From: Burkholderiales bacterium | GTDB taxonomy: Bacteria; Pseudomonadota; Gammaproteobacteria; Burkholderiales; WYBJ01 | Length of the DNA: 64,000 bases | Assembly: GCA_020848435.1 (NCBI GenBank) | Contig: JADLAC010000002.1 | Coordinates: forward strand, 1 to 64,000 | Direction of reading: 5' to 3' | Part shown: positions 17,197 to 25,241 of the stretch, piece by piece | How positions within the stretch are numbered: position 1 is the first letter of the stretch | Layout of the letters: each line of letters begins with the position of its first letter | Notes under the pieces: generated by a model | The model's input: the letters and a program-made list of their open reading frames with translations, nothing else | Databases searched by the model: none | What the model was told of the DNA's origin: nothing | Position numbers and translations under genes: made by a program

Positions 17197-18174
17197 CTAC
17201 ACATACCCCAACTGCTGCTCGATCGCCTCGCGCATCGACTGCGGCGCAGGCTTCACCCCGCTCGGCCCGTTACCGGACGTGAGCGGGCGTGGCTTTGCCG
17301 GCGCGGCTCCCGCCGGTGGCGACGCGATCAATCCGTACCACTGTTGCAAGTGCGCAAGCCACCCGGCCGGCGCCACGTTCTGCGCGAGCCACTCCATCTT
17401 GGCGTCGAGCAGCTTCTCTTTGGCCGGCCAGTCCACATCGCTCGCCGCCATCTTCGCAGCCCAGGCGTCCACCGCCTTGACCGCCTCGTTTACCTGGCCC
17501 GCGCGTTGCTGTTGCTGCGCCTGCGTCTGAAGCGTGCGCTGCTCGGCCTGCTGGCGAGTGCGCTCCACCGCGCGCCCTCGCGCGATCTCGAAAGCGCGCT
17601 CTTCTGACAGGCGCATCGAGCGCACTTCTTCGGCGAGATCCGGATGCTCGGCGAGTAGATCGACCCCAGGCGCGGGCTTGCCCTGGTGGATCGAGATCCA
17701 TTTGAGCTGATCGAGGATGAGCGCTCGCGCCTGGTCCCACTGTCCGGTCTTGCACAGCCGGTTGTACTCGAGCAGCGCGCCGAAGTCCTCGGCGCTCGTG
17801 TACGTCTGCTCCATGAGCTGGCGCAATCCCGTGACGGTCGCCTCCGCCGTCTCGCGCGCCTGGCGCTCGGTCTTGATCTCGCCAATCAGGTGCTGAAAGC
17901 GCTTCTGTGCCTCGGGCGCCAAGCCCTCGGGCATCTTGGCAGCATCGTCTTTCTTGGCCTTTGGATCGGCCCCCGCTTCGGGAGGCTCGGCCTGCGGCTG
18001 CTGCGCCTCTTTCGCCGGCTGCTCGCCCTCGGGCTTCTGCTCTGCGTCGAGCTCACCCTCGATCGCCTCGAGCATGGTGCTCGGGGCGGCCGGCTGCTCG
18101 CTAGCGGCCGGCGTCTCGACCGCGACCTGCGATTGCTCGGCTTGAATTTCTGCGTTCTCGGCATCGAGCGGCAC
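17197..18174 (-). CDS. Scaffolding protein (predicted)
   Basis: A 325-residue protein from a GTG at 18174 preceded by a purine-rich GAGGGGG. It is strongly acidic and Gln/Ala/Glu-rich with long coiled-coil helices (EEVRSMRLSEERAFEIARG, TRQQAEQRTLQTQAQQQQR). Such proteins between portal and capsid genes act as internal scaffolds in head assembly. A longer reading frame upstream would overlap the portal gene, so the GTG start is preferred. Confidence 0.65.
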   Translation of the reverse strand: MPLDAENAEIQAEQSQVAVETPAASEQPAAPSTMLEAIEGELDAEQKPEGEQPAKEAQQPQAEPPEAGADPKAKKDDAAKMPEGLAPEAQKRFQHLIGEIKTERQARETAEATVTGLRQLMEQTYTSAEDFGALLEYNRLCKTGQWDQARALILDQLKWISIHQGKPAPGVDLLAEHPDLAEEVRSMRLSEERAFEIARGRAVERTRQQAEQRTLQTQAQQQQRAGQVNEAVKAVDAWAAKMAASDVDWPAKEKLLDAKMEWLAQNVAPAGWLAHLQQWYGLIASPPAGAAPAKPRPLTSGNGPSGVKPAPQSMREAIEQQLGYV

Positions 18175-18185
18175 GGACCACCCCC

Positions 18186-20063
18186 TCAGTGAATGGCGCC
18201 CGCTTCCGCGGGCAAAGGCGCTTGCGGCATCGCCTGCATCTGCGGCGCCGCTGGCATCATGAGCGGCATGGCCGGCATCGGCGGAATGAACGCGTCCAAG
18301 TCCATGCGCTCGTCGAAGCGACGCAGCGTCTCCTTGAGCAGCTCGATCAGAGTCTGCGCGATATCGACCTGGCCCTGCGCGCGCAATTGCGCGACCTGCA
18401 ACACCGTGTCGCGAATCTCCGGCGCGAGCTTCGCCCACTGCTCGCGCTCAGCGACACGATTCGGCCGCCCGGTCGAACCAGCACGAACCTCGATCGCAAC
18501 CTGGTCGAAGATCTCGTCACGCGTCATCTGCGGCCACACGGCCGTTTCGCCCGCGATGCGCTGTACCTGCGGCAGCGAGAGCTCCTGCAGGAGCATCTCG
18601 GCGCCGTAGGTCGCCATGTCGAAAATCCAGTCCTCGATCGCGTCCTGGCGCTCGGCGGTGCGCGATTGGAGGCCCTCGCGCAAGATCTCAGCTTCGGTCG
18701 CAGTCTTGGCCTTGAGCACGCTGCCTTGTGTTGCGTCGGATGCCCCCGAGACAATCTCGATATCTGCGCGAATCGGCGTCACGTCATAGAGCACCGGGTT
18801 CAACGAGATTCCGGAAAACTCCTCGATGTCATCCGACAGCGGCTTCCCGCCGGCGCCAGAGAGCACCACGATCTCGCGCGAGCGCCGCTTCTGAATGCGC
18901 TCGAGGTCCTCAGGCGTCAGCGCCCCGCCGGCGCGCGCAACGCGCACCGGCATCGAGTCCTCGCGGTGGTCCTTCTGCTGCTCGCGCGTCTCGTTGTACT
19001 CACACGAGAGCTTCTCCAGCAGCTCGACATCCGACATCGGGTAAAACTGTCCATCGACCAAGTTGAAGCCCAGCGGGAAAAACGAGTACCAGTGCTTGCC
19101 GAGCTTCTCCGGCTGAAAGGGCTCGCGCGCATAGCCCTCGTAGCCGTCGCACAGCGTGTACACCGTGTTCTCGTCCTTGCTCCAGATTTCATACGCGCAG
19201 TAGAAGCACTCGGGCTTGCCGTCACCGCCCAACGCTGGCTGTTGCTCGGTCACGTGCGGCGCGGCGTAGGTCTTCGCTCCCTTTGGCGGCGGATAACCGA
19301 ACGCGGTCTCATAGCGATCCTTACTCATCCAGATGCGCTGCGCGATCGCGCTGGCCTGCGCGTAGCCGTCGAAGGTGCGCACGGTGGAATCCAGGATGAT
19401 TATGTCCTCGGAGCGCACGTAGTCGATCACCAGGCCCTCGGCCACCACCTTCTCGACGGTCTTTTCGAGCGCCGCAAACTGCTGCTTGAGCGTCTCTCGA
19501 TCCACCTCTTCCTCGGCCAGGCGGCTCGGATTCTGTATTGCGCGAATCGTCGCATCGAGCCGTCGCAAGTTGTCCTGGATGTCGTTCATGCGCGACTCGA
19601 TTTGCGGGTCGCGGCGAATGTCTTTCTGGTAGGTCAGCTTCGCCCAGCCGATCGAGGTTGTCATGGCCGAACGCACGCACGCTTTCGCCCGGAGCTTGAG
19701 TCGCGTATCCTTCACCAGCACGCGCGAGAGCACGATTTCCAGCGTGCGCGCGAAGGCTTTCACCGCCTGATAGCGCGCTTCGGACACTGCTTCGGACGGC
19801 GTCACTGAGATGTCCGGATTCTTCGCGTACACCTGCGGCAGCACGGCTGCGATCGTCGAGTACACCAGGTTTGTGCGCTGCTGGTTGGTCACGCCGTCGC
19901 CTTCAACGCCGCGCAACGTGCGCCGACGATCCTCGAATGCCCGGAACAGCGTGTCGTTATGCTCTAGCGCACGCTTGATGCGCGAGAGCCACTGCTTGGC
20001 CTTCGCCTTCTCGGGCTCAGGCACGATACGCTCGTCGTAGGGCTGCTGCGTCAGCATATCCAT
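18186..20063 (-). CDS. Portal protein
   Basis: A 625-residue protein of the size of podovirus portals. It has an N-terminal helical region (KQWLSRIKRALEHND), a central wing-like domain, a long helix near 195-225 (KQQFAALEKTVEKVV), and a Met/Pro-rich tail (PPMPAMPLMMPAAPQMQAMP). It lies between DUF115-like and scaffold genes in a head-module order of terminase, portal, scaffold, capsid. It forms the DNA entry ring at the capsid vertex. Confidence 0.75.
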   Translation of the reverse strand: MDMLTQQPYDERIVPEPEKAKAKQWLSRIKRALEHNDTLFRAFEDRRRTLRGVEGDGVTNQQRTNLVYSTIAAVLPQVYAKNPDISVTPSEAVSEARYQAVKAFARTLEIVLSRVLVKDTRLKLRAKACVRSAMTTSIGWAKLTYQKDIRRDPQIESRMNDIQDNLRRLDATIRAIQNPSRLAEEEVDRETLKQQFAALEKTVEKVVAEGLVIDYVRSEDIIILDSTVRTFDGYAQASAIAQRIWMSKDRYETAFGYPPPKGAKTYAAPHVTEQQPALGGDGKPECFYCAYEIWSKDENTVYTLCDGYEGYAREPFQPEKLGKHWYSFFPLGFNLVDGQFYPMSDVELLEKLSCEYNETREQQKDHREDSMPVRVARAGGALTPEDLERIQKRRSREIVVLSGAGGKPLSDDIEEFSGISLNPVLYDVTPIRADIEIVSGASDATQGSVLKAKTATEAEILREGLQSRTAERQDAIEDWIFDMATYGAEMLLQELSLPQVQRIAGETAVWPQMTRDEIFDQVAIEVRAGSTGRPNRVAEREQWAKLAPEIRDTVLQVAQLRAQGQVDIAQTLIELLKETLRRFDERMDLDAFIPPMPAMPLMMPAAPQMQAMPQAPLPAEAGAIH

Positions 20064-20066
20064 GGC

Positions 20067-20948
20067 TCAGACCGGCCACCCCTTCGCTCGGCCCTCGGCG
20101 AGCAAAGCCTGGTAGTAGCCGTCCCCGTGCGCGCGCACCGAAACTGCGCCGAGTGAGCGCAGTAGTGGCTCGAGCTCCTGCGCCTGCCACGCGAGCTCGG
20201 CAGTGGTCTGGTACTCGCGCTCCCCAACCCGCACCGTAAACACGCGCTTGCTTTTCAGCGCTCGCGCACCATCGAGCTTGAGCAGCCGGCCCGCCGTCTT
20301 GGCTGTCGCGCGTTGCCACCAGCCGGACGGGCGCGGCAACGACGAATCCAAGCCATAGAGCTCAAAACGGCGCCGGCCGAGCAAGTGCATCAACAGAATC
20401 GCGCTGTTGCCCGTCGTGGATGCGCACGGCACGATGAAGCGCTTGGCCCATTCCGGGCGCTTCTCCTGCTCAGCCTCGATACGCGAATGCCAGATGAGCA
20501 CCTGGTAGCCGCGCAAGTGCTCCCACGTATCCGGATGCATCTGCGATGCGCATAGGTACAGCACTTCGCGCCGCGGATGACGGAAACACGTCGAGCGCGA
20601 TTGCTGCGGATCGAGCGCGATCGCTGCGCGCGGCACGATGCCGTTCTTGATGAGCCAGTCATGCGCCCCCTTGATGGCGATGATTTCTTCGCCGCGCTGG
20701 TAGCGCGCGCGAATCTCGGGTAACAGCGCAATGGCTGACAGGCCGGAGCCCACCAGGGCGCACGGCGCGGTGAACGTCCGATCGCCGGCGCCAGTCAGCA
20801 CTGGGAAGCCGGCCGCGCTCGCCGCCTCGCAGTGCGCATAGCGCTCCCGATTGTCGAGCACGCACGCGCCATCGATCACCAGCGGCACCGGAGCGCCATT
20901 CACGATCACGCTGACCGGTACGCTAGGCCACGCGATAGATGCGCTCAT
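20067..20948 (-). CDS. DUF115/MptE-like protein in phage head operon
   Basis: A 293-residue protein with a Rossmann-like pattern: CALVGSGLSAIALLPEI, then EEIIAIKGAHDWLIKNGIVP and AIALDPQQ. This resembles the DUF115 (MptE-like) core found in glycosyltransferase-like and pterin-related proteins, also seen in some phages. The catalytic role is unknown. It lies between small head genes and the portal; the start overlaps the upstream stop by 4 bases. Confidence 0.45.
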   Translation of the reverse strand: MSASIAWPSVPVSVIVNGAPVPLVIDGACVLDNRERYAHCEAASAAGFPVLTGAGDRTFTAPCALVGSGLSAIALLPEIRARYQRGEEIIAIKGAHDWLIKNGIVPRAAIALDPQQSRSTCFRHPRREVLYLCASQMHPDTWEHLRGYQVLIWHSRIEAEQEKRPEWAKRFIVPCASTTGNSAILLMHLLGRRRFELYGLDSSLPRPSGWWQRATAKTAGRLLKLDGARALKSKRVFTVRVGEREYQTTAELAWQAQELEPLLRSLGAVSVRAHGDGYYQALLAEGRAKGWPV

Positions 20949-21250
20949 CTCACCACCAGGTCGCGATTGCGGTCAGCCACATCGGTCTTCGTGATCACGC
21001 GCGCCTGCCCGCGCGGCACATCCCTGTGCGAAATGACCGGGATGCCGCCGACGAAGCCGATGGCATGGCGATCGTGATCGGCATGCTCGGCATCGAGCGA
21101 ATGAGCCTTCGACGCTGCCATGATCTCCTGCTTGAGATCGCGCTTCTCGCGCTCGGAGACCAGAAGCGCGGCGGGGCGAACGCCCTGACGATGCAAATCG
21201 GCGATGAGCAACCGCAGCCCCTCGAAGCTGATGGCCAGGCGCCCTGTCAT
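20945..21250 (-). CDS. Phage head-related small protein
   Basis: A 101-residue protein starting at the ATG at 21250 (coupled by ATGA to the upstream stop). It ends in GFVGGIPVISHRDVPRGQAR, a pattern common in phage head proteins. It lies among virion genes. No specific family is claimed. Confidence 0.5.
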   Translation of the reverse strand: MTGRLAISFEGLRLLIADLHRQGVRPAALLVSEREKRDLKQEIMAASKAHSLDAEHADHDRHAIGFVGGIPVISHRDVPRGQARVITKTDVADRNRDLVVR

Positions 21251-21834
21251 GCAAGCAGCACCGCTCCGAACGTACCTGACGTCCACGCCGACAAGCGGAA
21301 TGTCATGTAGCGCGAGAGATTGACCTCCACGCACACCGCACCGAAGTCGGCAAACGCCGGGATCGTGATCTCGCCGTCGAGTAGCGCCGATTGAAAACCA
21401 GCTGTGGCAACACCGGACGCGGCCGTGTACGTAAATCCGCCGGCAGTCATGCCGTCGGCCTTCTCGATCACCGCGGTTGCGATGCCGTCGGTCGCTGCGG
21501 CACCTGCGCCGGCGGCCACCATCGCCACGGCCGCGTGATTCGGCAGGAACGGCGTGCGATCGCACAGCGCCGCAATGATCGGCGTGCCGGAGAGCGCCGC
21601 GCTACCGCTCGATCCGATGAGCGTGGCGGAGGCGGCTGCAACGCCGGAGAGCGTCCATTCGCCGAAGGTGTTGTTGTCGGTCGCGTTGCCGGCAATCGCG
21701 ATACGCTCGCCGTTGCGCAGCCGGTGTCCGGCCGTGAGTGTGATCGATAGCGGCGTGCCAGTGGTTATCGCCGACATGACGATGCCGCGCGCAGCGGCGA
21801 CGGCAGACCCGAGGGACTTCAGCTTGAGCGACAT
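21247..21834 (-). CDS. Phage structural protein, beta-rich
   Basis: A 195-residue protein from the ATG at 21834 with a GGAG Shine-Dalgarno sequence 8 bases upstream. It is rich in Gly, Ala, Thr and Val, with a segment SITLTAGHRLRNGERIAIAG suggesting a beta-sandwich, as seen in decoration or Ig-like virion proteins. No signal peptide is evident. Confidence 0.55.
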   Translation of the reverse strand: MSLKLKSLGSAVAAARGIVMSAITTGTPLSITLTAGHRLRNGERIAIAGNATDNNTFGEWTLSGVAAASATLIGSSGSAALSGTPIIAALCDRTPFLPNHAAVAMVAAGAGAAATDGIATAVIEKADGMTAGGFTYTAASGVATAGFQSALLDGEITIPAFADFGAVCVEVNLSRYMTFRLSAWTSGTFGAVLLA

Positions 21835-22103
21835 TGCGATGTCTCCGTATCGGCCGAGACAGGCCCGGCTATCCCGCAGGCTGGTAGCGAGCCTGCTGCG
21901 CTTGCAGGCGGTTGTATCGCAAAAGGTGTTGCATGGGTGCAACAACGTGCATCGAGCGCGATGAGCGCGACTGCGTGCGGCCCGCTCGGGCGCGCCGTGC
22001 CCGTTGTCCAGCGCCACACCGTCGAGCGCTCGACGCGCAGCGTCGCCACCAGGTCGATGCCGCGGCCTCGCAAGCGCGCGACGATGGCGGCCCAGTCGGT
22101 CAA
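21819..22103 (-). CDS. Small HTH protein, paralogue of the gene at 24445
   Basis: A 94-residue protein whose first 50 residues (WAAIVARLRGRGIDLVATL, then STVWRWTTGTARPSGPHAV) match the pattern of a Cro-like helix-turn-helix. It is similar in length and arrangement to the protein encoded at 24445-24642 (WAELIARLERTMRHIDIAVA). The C-terminal 40 residues are Pro/Ala-rich. It probably binds DNA; the target is unknown. Confidence 0.5.
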   Translation of the reverse strand: MTDWAAIVARLRGRGIDLVATLRVERSTVWRWTTGTARPSGPHAVALIALDARCCTHATPFAIQPPASAAGSLPACGIAGPVSADTETSQCRSS

Positions 22104-22465
22104 TGCATCGCCCCCTTGCCGATTGCATCCACGGAGGCCAGCACGCCGCCCTTCCCGGCGCGACCTAACCGACGCTCCTGCGCCAGCGCCTCGATCGTGG
22201 CGAGCAACCCATCGGATGCCATCGCATCGGCCGCGCCGCGCGTCTCGGCGTGCACGATGATGGCATCCCCGCCGACGAGCACGCCGTACGCCCCTCCTAC
22301 CGGAGCGCCGTCGAGCATGCCTCCGACGGTGTAGACGTAGGCGATCGCGCCGTCGGAATCGCGGTGCTCACCCTCGTAGATCACGCACGGTCCGTCGAGC
22401 CTGGCGAAATCCTCGATCTCGATCGACAGCCGCTGCTCCAGGCGGGGATAGAAGATGCGACTCAT
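22100..22465 (-). CDS. Phage hypothetical protein
   Basis: A 121-residue protein from the ATG at 22465 (ATGA overlap with the terminase stop). It has mixed alpha/beta composition (SIEIEDFARLDGPCVIYEG, then GAYGVLVGGDAIIVHAET). A head-completion or auxiliary packaging role is possible from its position. Confidence 0.5.
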   Translation of the reverse strand: MSRIFYPRLEQRLSIEIEDFARLDGPCVIYEGEHRDSDGAIAYVYTVGGMLDGAPVGGAYGVLVGGDAIIVHAETRGAADAMASDGLLATIEALAQERRLGRAGKGGVLASVDAIGKGAMH

Positions 22466-23937
22466 GCGTCCCCCATGAGCGCGCGCCCGGTGTGGGGGTG
22501 CGGTGCGCGCGGTTGCGGCTTCGGCACCAGGCTGATTGGTCGGCTCATGCAGGCGTAACGCGCCGAGTCCGCGCAGTGATCCTCGCTGGCGGTATCGATA
22601 TCCTCTACCTTGTGCTCGTCGTGCTGCATGGCGGGGATGAGCCGGATTGAGTCGCGGCAATTGTCGGTCCAGAAGATCAGCGGGTCACCAAAGCGCGGCT
22701 CACCGCCTTCCGCGCCTTCAAATTCGCCCAGCATGCGCGCCCGGAGTTGGTCCCACCCGGCGACACGCGAATTGTCCGCTGGCCTGAACTGGAGCGCGGC
22801 CTTGGGCGCGCGCCGATCCCACGGTGCGCGGTAGACGAACATGCGCTCGGCGTGCGACGGGCCGCCATCCTCCTTCCATATCGATGGATCGGCCACGCGG
22901 TAGGCAATCTTGGGCTCGTGGCGCTCGAGCTGCAGGATCCCGTCGGCCACCTGCTCGGCGGTGAGCTTGAGCCCCGTATTCGCCTCGCCCTGCTTGGCGC
23001 CGTACCACTCGCGGTAGCACACGAGCGCACCGCGAGGGATGCGCACCTTGCGCCCGCTATGGTCCGGCGTCTCGATATCCTCATTGGCGATCGCCCAGAG
23101 CTGGTAGGAGAAGGGTTTGGCCGACCCCCAGTCGAACGAACCGTAGCGCGTCCAGTGCGCCGGCGGTATCCAGTTCATGCGCAAGCGCAGCCGGTCGGAC
23201 CAACAATCAAAAAATGCGCCCACCACGATGTCCCAACGGCCATCGAGCCAGGCTCGGCGGAGCGCATCATTGCCCGCGGTGGCGGCGATGATCCGCCGGC
23301 GATAGCCCTCGGGATCGTGCATGCGCGTGTTGTCGGCCAGGCGCGAGGGTATCCACATGCGTAGCAGCCCGGATTCTGGGTCCAGGCGCGGCACGAAGGG
23401 CGGGCTAAAGTCCACGTAGCGCTGCCGCACCCACACGTGCCCGACGCCGCCGGGGTTGCCGCTCGACCGGATCGTGCAGGGCACGCCGTGGGTGCTGCGC
23501 AGCGTGGACTGCATGCGCAGGATCGGGCCAGGCGTGGCGTACTCGGTCACCTCGTCACAGGACACACCCGTGTACTGGTGGCCATGGTAGCGCGAATAAT
23601 CGCGCTCGTGCTCGATGTACCGCATCTTCACGCTCGCGCCAGACGGCCAGTACCAGCAGTTGCTGAATGGATATCCAGCACTGGACTGCATTTTGTAGAT
23701 CGCGCCAGATGCTGTGAATACATCCAGTGCTCGGGACTGCAGTTCCTCGATTTCCGGGTACGTGCGACGGAACATGATCCCGCGCCAGCGCTTGCCGTAG
23801 CGCAGTGCGCCGTCCTCCTGGTAGCCGAGCTGATAATCGGACTTGCCTCCGCCGCGCTCCCCACCGAAAAAAAGGTCATCGACCCAATCAGCCAGGAGTG
23901 CGCTGGTCTGCGGCCCGTGCTGCGGGTCCCACGCCAT
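22462..23937 (-). CDS. terL: Terminase large subunit
   Basis: A 491-residue DNA-packaging ATPase/nuclease. The ATPase part has a Walker A at 25-33 (GGERGGGKS) and a Walker B-like GVSCDE (124-129, Asp128-Glu129). The RNase H-like nuclease half shows a characteristic SFDWG near residue 265. It follows the small subunit, overlapping it by 50 bases. Length and motifs are typical of phage TerL proteins. Confidence 0.85.
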   Translation of the reverse strand: MAWDPQHGPQTSALLADWVDDLFFGGERGGGKSDYQLGYQEDGALRYGKRWRGIMFRRTYPEIEELQSRALDVFTASGAIYKMQSSAGYPFSNCWYWPSGASVKMRYIEHERDYSRYHGHQYTGVSCDEVTEYATPGPILRMQSTLRSTHGVPCTIRSSGNPGGVGHVWVRQRYVDFSPPFVPRLDPESGLLRMWIPSRLADNTRMHDPEGYRRRIIAATAGNDALRRAWLDGRWDIVVGAFFDCWSDRLRLRMNWIPPAHWTRYGSFDWGSAKPFSYQLWAIANEDIETPDHSGRKVRIPRGALVCYREWYGAKQGEANTGLKLTAEQVADGILQLERHEPKIAYRVADPSIWKEDGGPSHAERMFVYRAPWDRRAPKAALQFRPADNSRVAGWDQLRARMLGEFEGAEGGEPRFGDPLIFWTDNCRDSIRLIPAMQHDEHKVEDIDTASEDHCADSARYACMSRPISLVPKPQPRAPHPHTGRALMGDA

Positions 23938-24427
23938 GTGCGATTGCCTCGATGTCTACTCCGTGCGCTCGCAGCCATTCGGCCGGCGCCATGGCTGGGC
24001 GCGGCTCGACGCTCTCGTGCTGGAGCGGCCCACCGTTCGGGCCGCTGTGCTCCACACTCTGCCGCTCCCGATACACGGCCGGTCTCCGCGCGCGCAGCAG
24101 GAGCTCGAGCAGCCGATCACTGTACATCTGTACAGTACCCACGCGCTGCCCGCCCTGGTATACGGGATTCGGGATGCCGTCGACGGCGCGTCGGCGCGCC
24201 TCATCCTCCAGCAGGTCCGTCCCCTGCTCGATCGCGCTCTCCCAGGCGCGCAAGAACTCTGCATCGCGCGCTCGCCAGTCGTACGCCGTGTCTCGCCCGA
24301 TACACGCTCGCTCGGCCGAGAGCGTGACGCTCAGCCCCTCGGCGAGCGCCGAGAGGAACGTCACGCGCGCGCGTAGGCGCGTCGATTTCGTCGGCCGGCG
24401 TCGCGCCGGCTCTCTCCGCGTGGCCAT
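23888..24427 (-). CDS. terS: Terminase small subunit
   Basis: A 179-residue protein. The ATG at 24427 is chosen because AGGAG lies 5 bases upstream. An N-terminal HTH (SAERACIGRDTAYDWRARD) is followed by EQGTDLLEDEARRRAVDG and a VGTVQMYSDRLLELLL segment typical of TerS DNA-recognition subunits. It recognises the packaging site and hands DNA to the large subunit, whose gene overlaps its 3' end. Confidence 0.8.
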   Translation of the reverse strand: MATRREPARRRPTKSTRLRARVTFLSALAEGLSVTLSAERACIGRDTAYDWRARDAEFLRAWESAIEQGTDLLEDEARRRAVDGIPNPVYQGGQRVGTVQMYSDRLLELLLRARRPAVYRERQSVEHSGPNGGPLQHESVEPRPAMAPAEWLRAHGVDIEAIAHGVGPAARAADQRTPG

Positions 24428-24444
24428 TTGCGCTCCTGTATACA

Positions 24445-24642
24445 TCACGCCCACCGATCGATACTGTGCTCTCGGAGTAGATCGAGAGCGTTGAGCAGTT
24501 CCCCCACCGAGTGGGGCGGCTCGGAGATCTCGCCGCGCTTAAGCGCACCCACCCAGGCCTCCGAACGGCTAACCGCGACGGCAATGTCGATGTGGCGCAT
24601 CGTCCGCTCCAGGCGAGCGATCAGCTCGGCCCAATTGATCAC
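24445..24642 (-). CDS. Small HTH protein next to terminase
   Basis: A 65-residue protein (WAELIARLERTMRHIDIAVA, then SRSEAWVGALKRGEI) resembling a short Cro-type DNA-binding protein. It overlaps the nuclease gene's end by 4 bases (ATGA) and ends 17 bases before terS. It is paralogous in layout to the protein at 21819. It may regulate the packaging/head operon. Confidence 0.5.
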   Translation of the reverse strand: MINWAELIARLERTMRHIDIAVAVSRSEAWVGALKRGEISEPPHSVGELLNALDLLREHSIDRWA

Positions 24643-25037
24643 GCCAGTAGCTGCCTCACGAGCTCGAGCGCTTCGCCCGTGCGCACCTGGTCGGGGCTGA
24701 CGCGGATGTAGCGCCAGCCGGCGAGCGTGAGGGTGTTATGGCGCTCGATATCACGAGCGAACTTGTCGCGGATGCGGTGCACGCCGCCATCGATTTCGAT
24801 GGCGAGGCGCCGCTCTGGCCAAGCGAGATCGAGTCTCCACCCGCGAGTCGGGTGCCACGTGAACTCGCGGTAGGGCTCGGGCAGGCCCGCGGAGACGATG
24901 GAATCGCGCAGGATCGCTTCCTGCGGCACGCTGGCTAGGGTGGCCAGGCTGGTCTGGCGCGCGATCCTGCGCGCTCCGGCGGGCTTGGCGCGCCAAGCGG
25001 CGAGTTGTTCGTGGGTCCAGCGCAGGGTGTTGCTCAT
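24639..25037 (-). CDS. DUF559/Vsr-like nuclease, putative
   Basis: A 132-residue protein. The core RLDLAWPERRLAIEIDGGVH carries a D-x(n)-E-x-D-like set (Asp70, Glu81, Asp83) typical of PD-(D/E)XK nucleases of the DUF559/Vsr type, and the C-terminal GWRYIRVSPDQV fits the last strand. It is the first gene after the AT-rich repeat region and precedes the terminase genes. A role in DNA processing is inferred. Confidence 0.55.
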   Translation of the reverse strand: MSNTLRWTHEQLAAWRAKPAGARRIARQTSLATLASVPQEAILRDSIVSAGLPEPYREFTWHPTRGWRLDLAWPERRLAIEIDGGVHRIRDKFARDIERHNTLTLAGWRYIRVSPDQVRTGEALELVRQLLA

Positions 25038-25241
25038 CGTGGATTCCGTGCCTACCCTTTTTTCCCGTTACTTCCCAATCGATAGGGAAAAAAGGTCTAT
25101 GTATAACTATATGAATATATATATAAAAATATATATATATACCCTTATTTCCTTTTTTCCTTATTTCCCTATACGTTCTCCCCTGCGTGTCCTTTCCGGG
25201 CACGTATAGGGAAATAAGGAAAAAAGGCAAAAAGCATTCAA
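25038..25241. other. AT-rich, repeat-rich element beside the phage primase (candidate replication origin)
   Basis: This 204-base gap between two minus-strand genes is far more AT-rich than its surroundings. Positions 25097-25141 are almost pure A/T (alternating TATA). It holds several copies of related motifs: CCCTTTTTTCCC (25055-25066), GGGAAAAAAGG (25085-25095), CCTTATTTCC (25143-25152 and 25159-25168), GGGAAATAAGG (25209-25219). An origin is a reasonable inference, because the adjacent gene encodes the primase and the motif family repeats. A regulatory element is an alternative. Confidence 0.5.
25151..25227. repeat. Perfect 25-bp inverted repeat with 27-base loop
   Basis: Left arm 25151-25175 starts CCTTTTTTCC and ends CTATACG. 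The right arm 25203-25227 is its exact reverse complement. A shorter inverted repeat (25056-25066 with 25085-25095, 11 bp) lies nearby and uses related sequence. The arms are not GC-rich, so a rho-independent terminator is unlikely. Confidence 0.85.

Noticed and set aside
25151-25227. 25-bp inverted repeat as a rho-independent terminator
   Set aside because: The stem is AT-rich, the loop is long at 27 bases, and it lies between same-strand genes of one phage operon.
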